DNA from: Candidatus Hydrothermus pacificus
GTDB lineage: Bacteria > Hydrothermota > Hydrothermia > Hydrothermales > Hydrothermaceae
Length of the DNA: 51,861 bases
Reading direction: 5' to 3'
NCBI GenBank assembly: GCA_002011615.1
Contig: MTOH01000012.1
Coordinates: forward strand, 35,304 to 87,164
In this document: piece after piece, positions 35,610 through 44,112 of the stretch
Numbering within the stretch: position 1 is the stretch's first letter
Layout: every line of letters begins with the position of its first letter
The notes under the pieces: model-generated
The model's database searches: none
The model's input: the letters and a program-made list of their open reading frames with translations, nothing else
What the model was told of the DNA's origin: nothing
Program-made: the position numbers and the translations under genes

Positions 35610-36209
35610 TTATTTTTTAAGTTCTTTTACAAATTCAACGATTTTTTTCTTCCATCCATCTCTTCCCAAAAATTTATTTCCAGGGCATGATGTGGGATTC
35701 GGTCTTACCTCTCTGTGCCCGTAAATTTTTAATTTTTTTCCTGTTATTTTTTCATAGTTTGCAATTATTTCTGCAACTGCCTTCAATGCCTTTAAAGGAG
35801 GAATAGAGTTTCTGTAATTTCCCACTATTGCTATTGCAATGGTTTTTCCGTTCCATTCCCATGTTCCTGCATGCCATCCGACATTGTCCACATACCATTC
35901 ATTCCCTATTTTTATTATATCCTTTAAAACCTTTATCTTTTTTCCATCAGGATAAACAAGCCAGTGGTATGCACAAAAGGTTTCTTTTCCTTTATAAAAG
36001 TGGTTTGAATAAATGGTATCCCCCACAATACCTTTCATTGCTTCAAATATGGGACTGTAAATTCTTTGTTTGTGAATCTTTGATAAAAATTCAACTGTTG
36101 TATTTTCAGAAGTGCCTGTATGGTGAATTACAATTGCCTCAAAGGTGTCTCTGAACTCTTTATCAAAATCAAAGGGTATCACAAGCAAAAAGTAGAAAAT
36201 TAACTTCAT
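35610..36209 (-). CDS. Exported N-acetylmuramoyl-L-alanine amidase (Amidase_2/PGRP family)
   Basis: A 199-residue protein with a short signal-like N-terminus. The Amidase_2 fold is clear: 'EAIVIHHTGTSENT' with a zinc His (29 or 30), 'CAYHWLVYPDG', 'VGWHAGTWEWNGKTIAIAIVGNY' (about 113-135), and 'IYGHREVRPNPTSCPGNKF' with the second zinc His and the Cys. It cleaves the MurNAc-L-Ala bond of peptidoglycan. It overlaps kptA by four bases. The active set looks intact. A wall-recycling or lytic role is likely. Confidence 0.88.
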   Translation of the reverse strand: MKLIFYFLLVIPFDFDKEFRDTFEAIVIHHTGTSENTTVEFLSKIHKQRIYSPIFEAMKGIVGDTIYSNHFYKGKETFCAYHWLVYPDGKKIKVLKDIIKIGNEWYVDNVGWHAGTWEWNGKTIAIAIVGNYRNSIPPLKALKAVAEIIANYEKITGKKLKIYGHREVRPNPTSCPGNKFLGRDGWKKKIVEFVKELKK

Positions 36210-36718
36210 TTTTCAATAAACTCAGGCGGTATGTAGTCTGAAAGGTATAAATCACCCGCCTTATAAAATTTTATCCCTTTTAAAAAAGCCTTTTTTGCGT
36301 TTATCTTAAATATTACGGGATTTTTATCATGTCTTTTTCCCACTATGAGTGCGTCTTCCACGGTTATGGAAAGGTGAACATAATGTCTTTTCATGGGTTT
36401 AAGTCCTTGTTTTAAAATTTTCTCCACATTTTTTCTTGCTGTTCCGTGATACAGAATTTCAGGAGGTTCTGTTTCTTCATAATTTATTTTGATTGCAGTA
36501 TGACCGTAAAGGGCTCTTATTTTATCTTCTTTTATCTCAAATCTTTTCTTTTTCTGGCTTTTAATGAGATTGTATATTTCCTCTTCTTTTATATTTGCCT
36601 TCTCGCAGAGTTCTTTTATTGATACAAAACCGTTTTCATCAGGTCTTAAACCAAATTTGAAAGGGTCGTGTCTTAAAATATAAGATAGTTTTTTGCTGAG
36701 AAATGTTAAGCCTTTCAT
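36206..36718 (-). CDS. kptA: RNA 2'-phosphotransferase (Tpt1/KptA family)
   Basis: A 170-residue protein, about the usual KptA length. It has 'LSKKLSYILRHDP' (first catalytic Arg-His), a winged-helix part 'GFVSIKELCEKANI', 'LYHGTARKN', and 'RHYVHLSITVEDALIVGKRHD', which hold the NAD-binding and catalytic residues. The enzyme removes an internal RNA 2'-phosphate using NAD. Its bacterial role is unclear because bacteria lack the tRNA splicing that makes such phosphates. A TATAAT at 36735-36730 (minus) lies 11 bases before the ATG. It is first of a two-gene unit with the amidase. Confidence 0.93.
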   Translation of the reverse strand: MKGLTFLSKKLSYILRHDPFKFGLRPDENGFVSIKELCEKANIKEEEIYNLIKSQKKKRFEIKEDKIRALYGHTAIKINYEETEPPEILYHGTARKNVEKILKQGLKPMKRHYVHLSITVEDALIVGKRHDKNPVIFKINAKKAFLKGIKFYKAGDLYLSDYIPPEFIEK

Positions 36719-36752
36719 TTTAATTTTTAATTATAAAGGATTTCAGGGCGAT

Positions 36753-36782
36753 TTGAACACCCTCTGAATAAGGCATTATAAT
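36753..36782 (+). promoter_or_regulatory. Sigma-70-type promoter for the polysaccharide operon, leaderless
   Basis: TTGAAC (36753-36758), 18-base spacer, TATAAT (36777-36782), then seven bases to ATG 36790. The transcript should begin at the start codon. The minus-strand kptA promoter lies in the same 71-base gap. Confidence 0.6.
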
Positions 36783-36789
36783 TTAAGAA

Positions 36790-37986
36790 ATGAAAGAAAA
36801 AGTGTTTAAATACGGATTTTACCTTTTGTTTTTTATTTATTCCATCTCTATTTCTCTTTCCTACAATATTTCAAACGGTGTTTTAGCCCTGCTTCTGGTC
36901 TTATTTTTGATTTATCTTGTATTTGAGAGGAAATTCTTTAAAAGCAAAATTTACATACCGATTTTACTTTTACTCATCTCCTTTTTGATTTCCTCTTTCA
37001 CAGGTTATGATGTAAAAACCGCTTTAAGGGAAATAACCCTTTTTAAGGGCTTTTTAATAATGATAATAGCAATGAATGTTTTTCCAAAAGAAAAAAAATT
37101 TTTTGAGGTTTGTTTATTTCTCTTTTTCTCTGGAGTTTTAATAAATGCTGGCTATTCAATATTTGAGAAGTTAAAGTATGAAAATCCTGTTTACCGCGTT
37201 GAGGCACTCTGGGGACATTATCAGTTTTTTTCTAATTTTTTAATAATAGCCTTTTTTACAGAACTTTTTTATTTTACCTTTACCGATAAAAGATGGATAA
37301 AATTGCTTATTTTTTTACTTTCCATCTTAACCTTTTTTTCCCTTATTTTAACGGGCTCAAGGGCTCAGATAATTTTTACAATTATGGGTTTTTTTGCATT
37401 TTTAATATTTTACAGAAACAGATTTGCAATTGTTTCTTCCCTTTTTGTTCTTTTAATTGTTGTGGTTTCATTTCTTAAAGTCCCTGTTTTTTATAAAAGA
37501 ATCAAACCCATGTTTTTTAAAAATGAAAAATTTGGCTTTTACATATCTGATATAAGTGAATGGGAAAAAAGGGTTGATACATGGAAGATGGGATTTGAAG
37601 TTTTAAAAACAAAGCATAAATTCTTTGGTGTTGGGCTCGGTAATGTTAAAAAGTTCGTGAATAAAGAATTAAAAATAAATATGAGACTTCCAAATCTGCA
37701 CAATTCGTTCCTCGAAATTCTTGCGAGTTTTGGTATCTTTGGATTTATTGTTTTTCTTTATTTTCTTTTTATTTATTTCTATGAGATTAAAAAAAGTATT
37801 TTCTATTTCAGAGAAGATAAACTTTATTTTTACGGAATAAGTGTCTTTATTTCTTCCTTTATAATATTTTTACTTGTAGGATTTTTAAACGATACCTTCT
37901 GGAACAAGAGAGTTATGATGCAACTTTTATATTTTACAGGAATACTTTTTGCCTTTAAAAGAGATGAAGATACTCTTTCTATCTGA
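36790..37986 (+). CDS. O-antigen ligase/polymerase-like membrane protein
   Basis: A 398-residue protein with about ten membrane helices and the Wzy_C/WaaL-type features: 'LTGSRAQIIFTIMGF', then a large outside loop with 'WEKRVDTWKMGFEVLKTKH' (about 257-275) and 'NLHNSFLEILASFGIFGF'. Members join or polymerise O-antigen or other surface glycans at the outer face of the inner membrane. It is the first gene of an operon with three glycosyltransferases, so it probably acts on the glycan they make. Whether it is a ligase or polymerase cannot be decided by eye. Confidence 0.82.
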   Translation: MKEKVFKYGFYLLFFIYSISISLSYNISNGVLALLLVLFLIYLVFERKFFKSKIYIPILLLLISFLISSFTGYDVKTALREITLFKGFLIMIIAMNVFPKEKKFFEVCLFLFFSGVLINAGYSIFEKLKYENPVYRVEALWGHYQFFSNFLIIAFFTELFYFTFTDKRWIKLLIFLLSILTFFSLILTGSRAQIIFTIMGFFAFLIFYRNRFAIVSSLFVLLIVVVSFLKVPVFYKRIKPMFFKNEKFGFYISDISEWEKRVDTWKMGFEVLKTKHKFFGVGLGNVKKFVNKELKINMRLPNLHNSFLEILASFGIFGFIVFLYFLFIYFYEIKKSIFYFREDKLYFYGISVFISSFIIFLLVGFLNDTFWNKRVMMQLLYFTGILFAFKRDEDTLSI

Positions 37987-38935
37987 TTTGAGGAAAAAAA
38001 GAAACACGGGTTTTGAGATTTTAAAGACTTTAAAAAAAATGGGATATGAGGTTTATCCCGTAAATATAAAGGGTTTTTTACCTGATGTAAAGATAAAAAA
38101 TATTCTTAAATTTAAAAAACCTGAGGTTCTTTTTACCTTTAAAGGGGTTGGCAAGGTGGATTATAAAAAAATAGATTACAAATTTAAAAAGAAAGTGGTG
38201 TGGTATCCGGATCCTGACATTTTTGTTGGAGATAGATTTAATGAGAATTTGAGAGACATATTTGAATTTCACGATTGTGTTTTTGTTATTGTTAAGTCAA
38301 AAACTCGTGAATTGAAAAAAATTTTAGGGAAAGAAAATATTCATTTTCTGGTTCAGGGAACAAGATTTTTTGAATACGAAATAAGAGAAATTCCAGAAGA
38401 ATTTAGATGTGATATCGGTTTTATAGGGTCTTTAAAGGGAAAAATTTACTCAAAAAGAAGGGAAATACTTTCAGGTATATGTATTAGATTTGGAAAAGAA
38501 TACAGGATAAAGATGTGGGGTTCAAAGCCTGATAAAAGAGAAAATTTTTATGGAGTTTTGAATGAATTTCATACAGGCAAAAGGGTCTTCTTTGAGGATT
38601 TTAAAAGGGCAGTTCTGGGTTCAAAAATTATTGTGGATATTGCAAGGGAGGATGCACTGAAAGAAGAGGGGGCTTTGAGTCAGAAGGTATTTATGATAAC
38701 AGGATGCGGGGGTTTTTTGCTTATGCACTATTTAAAGGGTATTGAGGAATTTTTTGAAATAGGAAAGGAAATTGAAGTTTACAGGAGTCTTGATGAGGCT
38801 TACAAGAAAATAGAATATTACCTGAAAAATGAAGATAAAAGAAGAGAAATTGCTGAGAATGCAAGGAAAAGGGTTTTAAAAGAACATCTTTATGAAAACA
38901 GGTTAAAAAAAATGTTTGAAGTATGCAAAATTTGA
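37964..38935 (+). CDS. CgeB-like glycosyltransferase
   Basis: About 323 residues from ATG 37964, taken over the in-frame TTG 37949 because ATG gives the usual beta-strand start 'MKILFLSDL'. The C-terminal half matches the glycosyltransferase group CgeB/Glyco_trans_1_2: 'EGALSQKVFMITGCGGFLL' (about 236-254), followed by 'EEFFEIGKEIEVYRSLDEA' and 'ENARKRVLKEHLYENRL'. The N-terminal half has 'VVWYPDPDIFV', a DUF3880-like feature. Donor and acceptor are unknown. It overlaps the ligase gene by 23 bases and the next transferase by 13. Confidence 0.8.
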   Translation: MKILFLSDLRKKRNTGFEILKTLKKMGYEVYPVNIKGFLPDVKIKNILKFKKPEVLFTFKGVGKVDYKKIDYKFKKKVVWYPDPDIFVGDRFNENLRDIFEFHDCVFVIVKSKTRELKKILGKENIHFLVQGTRFFEYEIREIPEEFRCDIGFIGSLKGKIYSKRREILSGICIRFGKEYRIKMWGSKPDKRENFYGVLNEFHTGKRVFFEDFKRAVLGSKIIVDIAREDALKEEGALSQKVFMITGCGGFLLMHYLKGIEEFFEIGKEIEVYRSLDEAYKKIEYYLKNEDKRREIAENARKRVLKEHLYENRLKKMFEVCKI

Positions 38936-40065
38936 AGCACTTTTTTGTTTTCAGAGATTTTCCTCCCCAAAAAGGGGGTATGAGCACATACTATTACAAC
39001 CTGGTTAAGTTTATAAAGGGAAATAAAAAGGTTTTTTTACCGAAGGATGTTTCAGAGCCACCTGATATTGAAAATGCAGAATATGTAATAGCACCTTTTA
39101 AAAAGGGAGAGGAGAAAAACATATTTTTCACCCTTTTATGGGGTTTCCAGATACTGTTTCACATTATTTTTGAAAGACCCGATTTTCTTCATATAGGAAA
39201 AATAAGACCTGTGGTGTATTTCTTTTTGCTTTTTAAAATTTTTAAACCGAGGACAATTCTGTACTTTCACGGGCTTGATTACTATGAGTTAAAAAATAAA
39301 AGTTTTATAAAGAGAAAATTTGTAAATTATGCCATTAAAAAGTGCGATTTACTTGTATGTGCAAATAAATATGTGCTCGAAATTATAAGGAAAAATGTAA
39401 AGTTTAAAAGAAGTTATGTTTTATATCCGGGTGTTGATGTTGATTATTTAAAAAATATGGATAGGAAATTTAAGGTAAAAAAGAAAAAGAATTTTGTTCT
39501 TCTCACTGTATGTAACCTTGTTAAAAGGAAAAATATTGATACTGTTTTAAAGGCATTAAGTCTTTTAAAAGAAAGTTATGATTTTAAATACTACATAATA
39601 GGGAAAGGACCGGAAGAAGAAAATCTTAAAAGAATTTCCGAAGATTTAAGTTTAAAGAAAAAAGTTGAATTTCCGGGAGAACTTGGTGAGGAAAAGTTTA
39701 GATATTATAAGATTTGTGACATATTTGTAATGCCTTCAAAAGTTGTTGAGGAAGAGGGTTCCTTTGAGGGTTTTGGTATAGTTTTTCTTGAAGCGGGCTT
39801 TTTTAAAAAATTTTTGATAGGTTCAAAAACAGGTGGTATACCAGAGGCTGTTCTGGATGGTAAAACGGGTATTTTGATAGAAAATCCTGAAGATTATGGA
39901 AAACTTTCAGAGGTTATAAAAAGTTATTTTGATAATCCCTCTCGATTTAAAAAAATGGGTGAAAATGCCTATAAAAGGGTGGTTTCTGAATTTGATGTAA
40001 AAAAACTCATAAAAAATTATGAAAGAGTTATTGAGGATTTAAAGAATGAAAGTGGTTCAGATTGA
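38923..40065 (+). CDS. GT4-family glycosyltransferase
   Basis: A 380-residue GT-B enzyme. 'FPPQKGGMSTYYYNLVKFI' is the Gly-rich acceptor-side start. 'LLTVCNLVKRKNIDTVLKAL' and 'YIIGKGPEEENLKRI' mark the donor domain, and 'FEGFGIVFLEAGFFKKFLIGS' followed by 'GGIPEAV' holds the E-x7-E-type motif (Glu-Gly-Phe-Gly ... Glu-Ala) of retaining GT4 enzymes. It transfers a sugar from an NDP-sugar to the growing glycan in the cytosol. The sugar is unknown. It overlaps both neighbours, confirming tight operon structure. Confidence 0.88.
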   Translation: MQNLKHFFVFRDFPPQKGGMSTYYYNLVKFIKGNKKVFLPKDVSEPPDIENAEYVIAPFKKGEEKNIFFTLLWGFQILFHIIFERPDFLHIGKIRPVVYFFLLFKIFKPRTILYFHGLDYYELKNKSFIKRKFVNYAIKKCDLLVCANKYVLEIIRKNVKFKRSYVLYPGVDVDYLKNMDRKFKVKKKKNFVLLTVCNLVKRKNIDTVLKALSLLKESYDFKYYIIGKGPEEENLKRISEDLSLKKKVEFPGELGEEKFRYYKICDIFVMPSKVVEEEGSFEGFGIVFLEAGFFKKFLIGSKTGGIPEAVLDGKTGILIENPEDYGKLSEVIKSYFDNPSRFKKMGENAYKRVVSEFDVKKLIKNYERVIEDLKNESGSD

Positions 40066-41071
40066 CGCTGAAAAGTATTTTGGAGGGGGTCAGAATCAGG
40101 TTTGTCTTTTAAACAGGTATCTTTTAAAAAAGGGTGTGAAAAGTGTTGTCTTTTGCCCTGAAGGTTCTCCGCTCTTTTTAAAATTAAAAAAAGAAAACTA
40201 TGAAGTTTATCCCCTTTCCCTTAAAAATCTTTTGAGGTATGTGAAAAGAGAAAAGTGTGATATCCTTCATGTCCATTCAGGTAAATCCCTTACCATTTCC
40301 CACCTTTTAAAAGTTTTAAATCCTGGATTAAAAGTTGTCTTTACAAGAAGAATCACAAAGGGAATAAAATTATGTTTTTTGAGGAGGTTTTTAATAGATG
40401 CTGTAATATGTATTTCAAAGGAGGTTAGAAAAAGTCTGGGAAGATGTTTTCCCGATGACAGAGTTTTTATAGTTTACAGCGGCATCGAGAGAAAAGATAA
40501 AGAAGTGCCTGATCCAGACTGGTATGAAAAAAGTAAATTTATTGTGGGAAACATAGGGTATCTCAAACCCTATAAAGACCATATCACTTTAATAAAGGGA
40601 TTTTATGAATTTTTAAAGGTGCATCCTGATTCACTTCTTGTGATAATAGGAGAGGGGAGTGAGAGAGAAAAGATTGAGAAATTGGTAAAGAAATTAAAAA
40701 TAGAGGATAAGGTTGTTCTTACGGGTTTTTTACCTGACGCAGGTTCTTATATAAGATACTTTTCTGTTTTTGCAATAACCTCAGCCCACACAGAAGGGCT
40801 CTGTTCTTCCATAATAGATGCCTTTATGCAAAGGGTTCCTGTGATAGCTACTGAAACCGGTGGAATAAAAGAACTGGTTAAAAACGATGAAACAGGAATA
40901 TTGATTGGCAAGAGAGATCCGGAAGCCTTAAAAGCAAGCCTAATTAGAATAAAAGAAAACAAAAAGTTTGTTGATAAAATTGTTAAAAATGCTTATGAAT
41001 ACTCATTTAATTTTACTGCTCAGAAAATGGCTAACGCAAATTTAGAAATTTACAACAGACTTTTATCCTGA
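40046..41071 (+). CDS. GT4-family glycosyltransferase
   Basis: A 341-residue GT-B protein. 'YFGGGQNQVCLLNRYLLKKG' begins the acceptor domain, 'CDILHVHSGKSLTISHLL' follows, and the donor side has 'VGNIGYLKPYKDHITLIKGF', 'LVIIGEGSEREKIEKL' and 'SAHTEGLCSSIIDAFMQ' with 'GGIKELV'. Here the usual first Glu of E-x7-E lies in 'TEGLCSSIIDA', with Asp in place of the second Glu, a common GT4 variant. It is the last gene of the operon, and its 3' end overlaps convergent lipA by 22 bases. Confidence 0.88.
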   Translation: MKVVQIDAEKYFGGGQNQVCLLNRYLLKKGVKSVVFCPEGSPLFLKLKKENYEVYPLSLKNLLRYVKREKCDILHVHSGKSLTISHLLKVLNPGLKVVFTRRITKGIKLCFLRRFLIDAVICISKEVRKSLGRCFPDDRVFIVYSGIERKDKEVPDPDWYEKSKFIVGNIGYLKPYKDHITLIKGFYEFLKVHPDSLLVIIGEGSEREKIEKLVKKLKIEDKVVLTGFLPDAGSYIRYFSVFAITSAHTEGLCSSIIDAFMQRVPVIATETGGIKELVKNDETGILIGKRDPEALKASLIRIKENKKFVDKIVKNAYEYSFNFTAQKMANANLEIYNRLLS

Positions 41072-41937
41072 TGAATTTTAACCCTTAAATAACCTTCTTT
41101 TGCCTTATAAGAACTCCTTACCAGGCTTTGTGATGCAACAAATTTAAATCCCATTTCATAACCGATTTTTTCGAATTTCTTAAATTCTTCAGGAGTATAA
41201 TATTTTTCAACAGGCAGATTTTTTCTTGTAGGTCTTAAATACTGTCCTATTGTGATTATCTCACAACCTGCATCTTTTATATCCTTCATGGTATCTATTA
41301 TCTCATTTTCAGTTTCACCGAGACCTATCATTATCCCGCTCTTTGTTATCATTTCAGAGCTCATTTCTTTTATAATTTTTAAAACTGAAAGACTTTTTTC
41401 ATAACCAGCTCTTTTATCTCTTACAAAAGGCGTAAGTCTTTTTACGGTTTCAACGTTGTGTGCAATAACGTCGGATTTTGACTCAACAATCTTTTTTAAA
41501 GAATCAAAATTCAAGTTGAAATCAGGAATTAAAACCTCCACCTTTGTATCAGGATTTATTTCTTTTATTTTCTTAACAGTTTCAGCATAATGTTCTGCTC
41601 CAAAATCGGGTAAATCATCTCTATCAACTGATGTTATAACAGCGTATTCAAGGCCGAGTTCTTTTATTGCAAGTGCCACATTTGAGGGTTCTTCAGGGTC
41701 AAGAGAGAGTGGTTTGCCCTTTTTGACCGAGCAGAATCTGCAATTTCTTGTGCATATATCACCCATTATCATTATGGTTGCTGATTTTTCTCCCCAGCAT
41801 TCACCCAGATTCGGGCATAAAGCGGATTCACATACTGTATGAAGATGAAGTTCTTTTAAAAGAACTCTGACCTCTTTAAAATGTCCGAAACCAGGAAGTT
41901 TAGTCTTAATCCATTCAGGTTTTCTTTCAAATTTCAT
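41050..41937 (-). CDS. lipA: Lipoyl synthase
   Basis: A 295-residue radical SAM enzyme of normal LipA length. It inserts two sulfurs into octanoyl groups on lipoyl domains. Both iron-sulfur sites are visible: the auxiliary cluster in 'CESALCPNLGECWG' and the SAM cluster Cys-x3-Cys-x2-Cys in 'CTRNCRFCSV'. 'AVITSVDRDDLPDFGAEHYAE' (about 95-115) and the C-terminal 'SSYKAKEG' with the cluster Ser are also conserved. It starts within the stop region of the acyl-CoA dehydrogenase gene (four-base overlap). Lipoylated dehydrogenases for 2-oxo acids would feed acyl-CoAs to that pathway. Confidence 0.96.
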   Translation of the reverse strand: MKFERKPEWIKTKLPGFGHFKEVRVLLKELHLHTVCESALCPNLGECWGEKSATIMIMGDICTRNCRFCSVKKGKPLSLDPEEPSNVALAIKELGLEYAVITSVDRDDLPDFGAEHYAETVKKIKEINPDTKVEVLIPDFNLNFDSLKKIVESKSDVIAHNVETVKRLTPFVRDKRAGYEKSLSVLKIIKEMSSEMITKSGIMIGLGETENEIIDTMKDIKDAGCEIITIGQYLRPTRKNLPVEKYYTPEEFKKFEKIGYEMGFKFVASQSLVRSSYKAKEGYLRVKIHQDKSLL

Positions 41938-43094
41938 CCTAAAATTTTTTCATACTCCTTTAATGTGTGTCTCGCTATAACAAGCCTTTGAATCTCAGAG
42001 GTTCCCTCATAAATCTCTGTCACCTTTGCATCTCTAAAAAATCTTTGAATCGGATGTTCTCTTGAATATCCCATTGAACCATGTATCTGAACTGCTTTTG
42101 TTGTTGCCCACATTGCCGTTTCTGATGCAAAAAGTTTTGCCATTGATGCCTCTTTTGTAAATCTTTCTCCTTTTTGTTTTTTCCATGCCGCATAATATGT
42201 CAAAAATCTTGCAGCCTGAATCCTTGTCTGCATATCTGCAATGTAAAAGACAACAGCCTGATGCTGAATTATGGGGACACCGAATGCAACCCTTTCCTTT
42301 GCAAATCTTATTGAATGCTCAAGTGCAGCCTGTGAAATTCCAAGAGCCTGTGCAGCAATACCTATTCTTCCTGCATCAAGAATGCTCATTGCTATTTTAA
42401 AACCGTCCCCTTCCTCACCCAACCTGTTTTCAGCAGGAATTCTGTAATTTTCAAAGGTTATCTCACAGGAATGGGCGCTTCTTATACCCAGTTTTTTTTC
42501 AGGAGGTGATTTTATAAGACCGGGCAGGGAACAATCTGCTATAAAACATGTAACACCTTTATGTTTTTTCTCTTTATCAGTAACAGCAAAAACAAGAATA
42601 TACTCAGCTTCGGTACCATTCGTAACCCACACTTTTTTACCATTTATAACATATTCATCCCTCTCTCTTTTCGCACTTGTTAATAAATTAGATGCATCAG
42701 AACCTGTATGAGGTTCTGTTAGTGAGAATGCCCCGAGTTTTTCGCCTCTTGCAAGGGGAGTTAAAAATTTCTTTTTTTGCTCCTCTGTGCCGAATTTATT
42801 GAGTCCGTAACAAACAAGTGAATTGTTTACAGAAACTATTACTCCATGAGCAGGACATACCCTTGAAAGTTCCTCAACGGCTATAACATAACTTATTGAA
42901 TCTGTCCCTGCACCTCCGTATTCTTCAGGTATTTCCATTCCCAGAAATCCAAGTTCTGCAAGTTTTTTTATGGTTTCTTTTGGAAACCTTTCTTCCTCAT
43001 CATTTTTATCAGCAATCTTTGCAATCTCCTTTTCAGCAAAATCCCTTATTGTATCTTTTATCATCTTGTGTTCTTCTGTAAGTTCAAAATCCAT
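41934..43094 (-). CDS. Acyl-CoA dehydrogenase (short- or branched-chain type)
   Basis: A 386-residue flavoenzyme of typical length. It oxidises acyl-CoA to 2-enoyl-CoA with FAD and passes electrons to ETF. Visible features are 'FLGMEIPEEYGGAGTDSISY' (about 50-69), 'GAFSLTEPHTGSDASNL', 'KKVWVTNGTEAEYILVFAVT', 'QHQAVVFYIADMQTRIQAAR' and, at the end, 'VTEIYEGTSEIQRLVIAR' with the catalytic Glu in YEGTS. The sequence style fits butyryl- or isobutyryl-CoA enzymes, but chain length cannot be proved. It has a strong SD (GGAGGAG) and a TTGACC/TATAAT promoter divergent from the meaB promoter. Confidence 0.93.
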   Translation of the reverse strand: MDFELTEEHKMIKDTIRDFAEKEIAKIADKNDEEERFPKETIKKLAELGFLGMEIPEEYGGAGTDSISYVIAVEELSRVCPAHGVIVSVNNSLVCYGLNKFGTEEQKKKFLTPLARGEKLGAFSLTEPHTGSDASNLLTSAKRERDEYVINGKKVWVTNGTEAEYILVFAVTDKEKKHKGVTCFIADCSLPGLIKSPPEKKLGIRSAHSCEITFENYRIPAENRLGEEGDGFKIAMSILDAGRIGIAAQALGISQAALEHSIRFAKERVAFGVPIIQHQAVVFYIADMQTRIQAARFLTYYAAWKKQKGERFTKEASMAKLFASETAMWATTKAVQIHGSMGYSREHPIQRFFRDAKVTEIYEGTSEIQRLVIARHTLKEYEKILG

Positions 43095-43123
43095 ATCTCC
43101 TCCTTTTTTGTTTTTTGGATTAA

Positions 43124-43153
43124 ATTATAAATAAATTTGAACTTGAAGGTCAA
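43124..43153 (-). promoter_or_regulatory. Sigma-70-type promoter for the acyl-CoA dehydrogenase/lipA operon
   Basis: On the minus strand TTGACC (43153-43148), 18-base spacer, TATAAT (43129-43124). The start near 43117 leaves a leader containing GGAGGAG. Confidence 0.65.
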
Positions 43154-43166
43154 GGTAAATTATAAT
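43137..43166 (+). promoter_or_regulatory. Sigma-70-type promoter for the meaB/mutase operon, leaderless
   Basis: TTGAAC (43137-43142), 18-base spacer, TATAAT (43161-43166). Transcription should begin at about 43173, within three bases of the TTG/GTG start. It overlaps the divergent promoter, so both operons can be co-regulated or compete. Confidence 0.6.
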
Positions 43167-43175
43167 TAATCATTG

Positions 43176-44111
43176 GTGAAAAAGACAGTAGAAAAAATAA
43201 AAAATGGAAATGAAAGGGAAATAGCAAGGTATATTTCCATTGTAGAGATGGATTCTGATGGCGCATCATCAATTATAAAAGAGATATTCCCCTATACAGG
43301 AAATGCTCTGAGAATAGGAATAACCGGTCCTCCTGGTGCAGGAAAATCGACTCTTATAGATAAATTAACATTAAATTTGGTCCAGGGAGAAAAAAGTGTG
43401 GGAATTATTGCCCTTGACCCTGTTTCACCATTTTCAGGAGGGGCGCTTCTCGGAGACAGGGTAAGAATGAGTGATTTAAATCTTGAAAACAAAGTGTTCA
43501 TAAGAAGCATGGCTTTAAGAGAAGGAAAGGGTGGAATTTCAAGGTTTGCCCTTGATGCAGCGGATATACTTGATGCATCCGGCAAAGATTATATTATCGT
43601 AGAAACTGTTGGTATAGGGCAGTCCGAGATAGAAATAGCCTACTTTACAGACTGCACAATCCTTGTTCTTTCCCCTGAATCAGGAGATGGAATTCAGGCA
43701 ATGAAAGCAGGTATTCTGGAAGCGGTTGACCTGATAGTTGTCAATAAATCTGATAGACCGGGAGCAGAGGATTTAAAAAGAGATATTCTCTTTGCCTTTG
43801 GACTGTCTGGAAAGAAGATAGACGTGGTTCTGACAAACAGCCTTACAGGTGAGGGTATTCAAGATGTTATAAATTCAATTGAAGATTTTATAGAGAATGC
43901 CAGAAAAGATGGTAGATTTGAAAGGAGAAGGAAAGAAATAATAAAACATAGAATTAAGAAAATAATTTCTTCAAAAATAGAAGAAGATATAACCCGAAAA
44001 ATAAGCGGGGATAATACTCTTGATAAATTAACGGCAGATGTATATAATTTAAAATATTCAACTTACGAAGCAGCAGATGAAATAATTAAAAAATTTTTAA
44101 TGGAGGGTTAA
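43176..44111 (+). CDS. meaB: MeaB/ArgK-type G3E GTPase, mutase chaperone
   Basis: About 311 residues. No ATG is present; GTG 43176 or the adjacent TTG 43173 is the start. The G1 loop is '[12 protein letters not shown]', followed by '[21 protein letters not shown]' (about 79-99), '[17 protein letters not shown]' (Mg-binding Glu/Asp region) and the base-specificity motif 'VNKSD'. MeaB protects and reloads B12-dependent acyl-CoA mutases with adenosylcobalamin in a GTP-gated way. It leads the operon and is one base from the mutase large-subunit gene, which confirms its client. Confidence 0.93.
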   Translation: MKKTVEKIKNGNEREIARYISIVEMDSDGASSIIKEIFPYTGNALRIGITGPPGAGKSTLIDKLTLNLVQGEKSVGIIALDPVSPFSGGALLGDRVRMSDLNLENKVFIRSMALREGKGGISRFALDAADILDASGKDYIIVETVGIGQSEIEIAYFTDCTILVLSPESGDGIQAMKAGILEAVDLIVVNKSDRPGAEDLKRDILFAFGLSGKKIDVVLTNSLTGEGIQDVINSIEDFIENARKDGRFERRRKEIIKHRIKKIISSKIEEDITRKISGDNTLDKLTADVYNLKYSTYEAADEIIKKFLMEG

Positions 44112-44112
44112 A

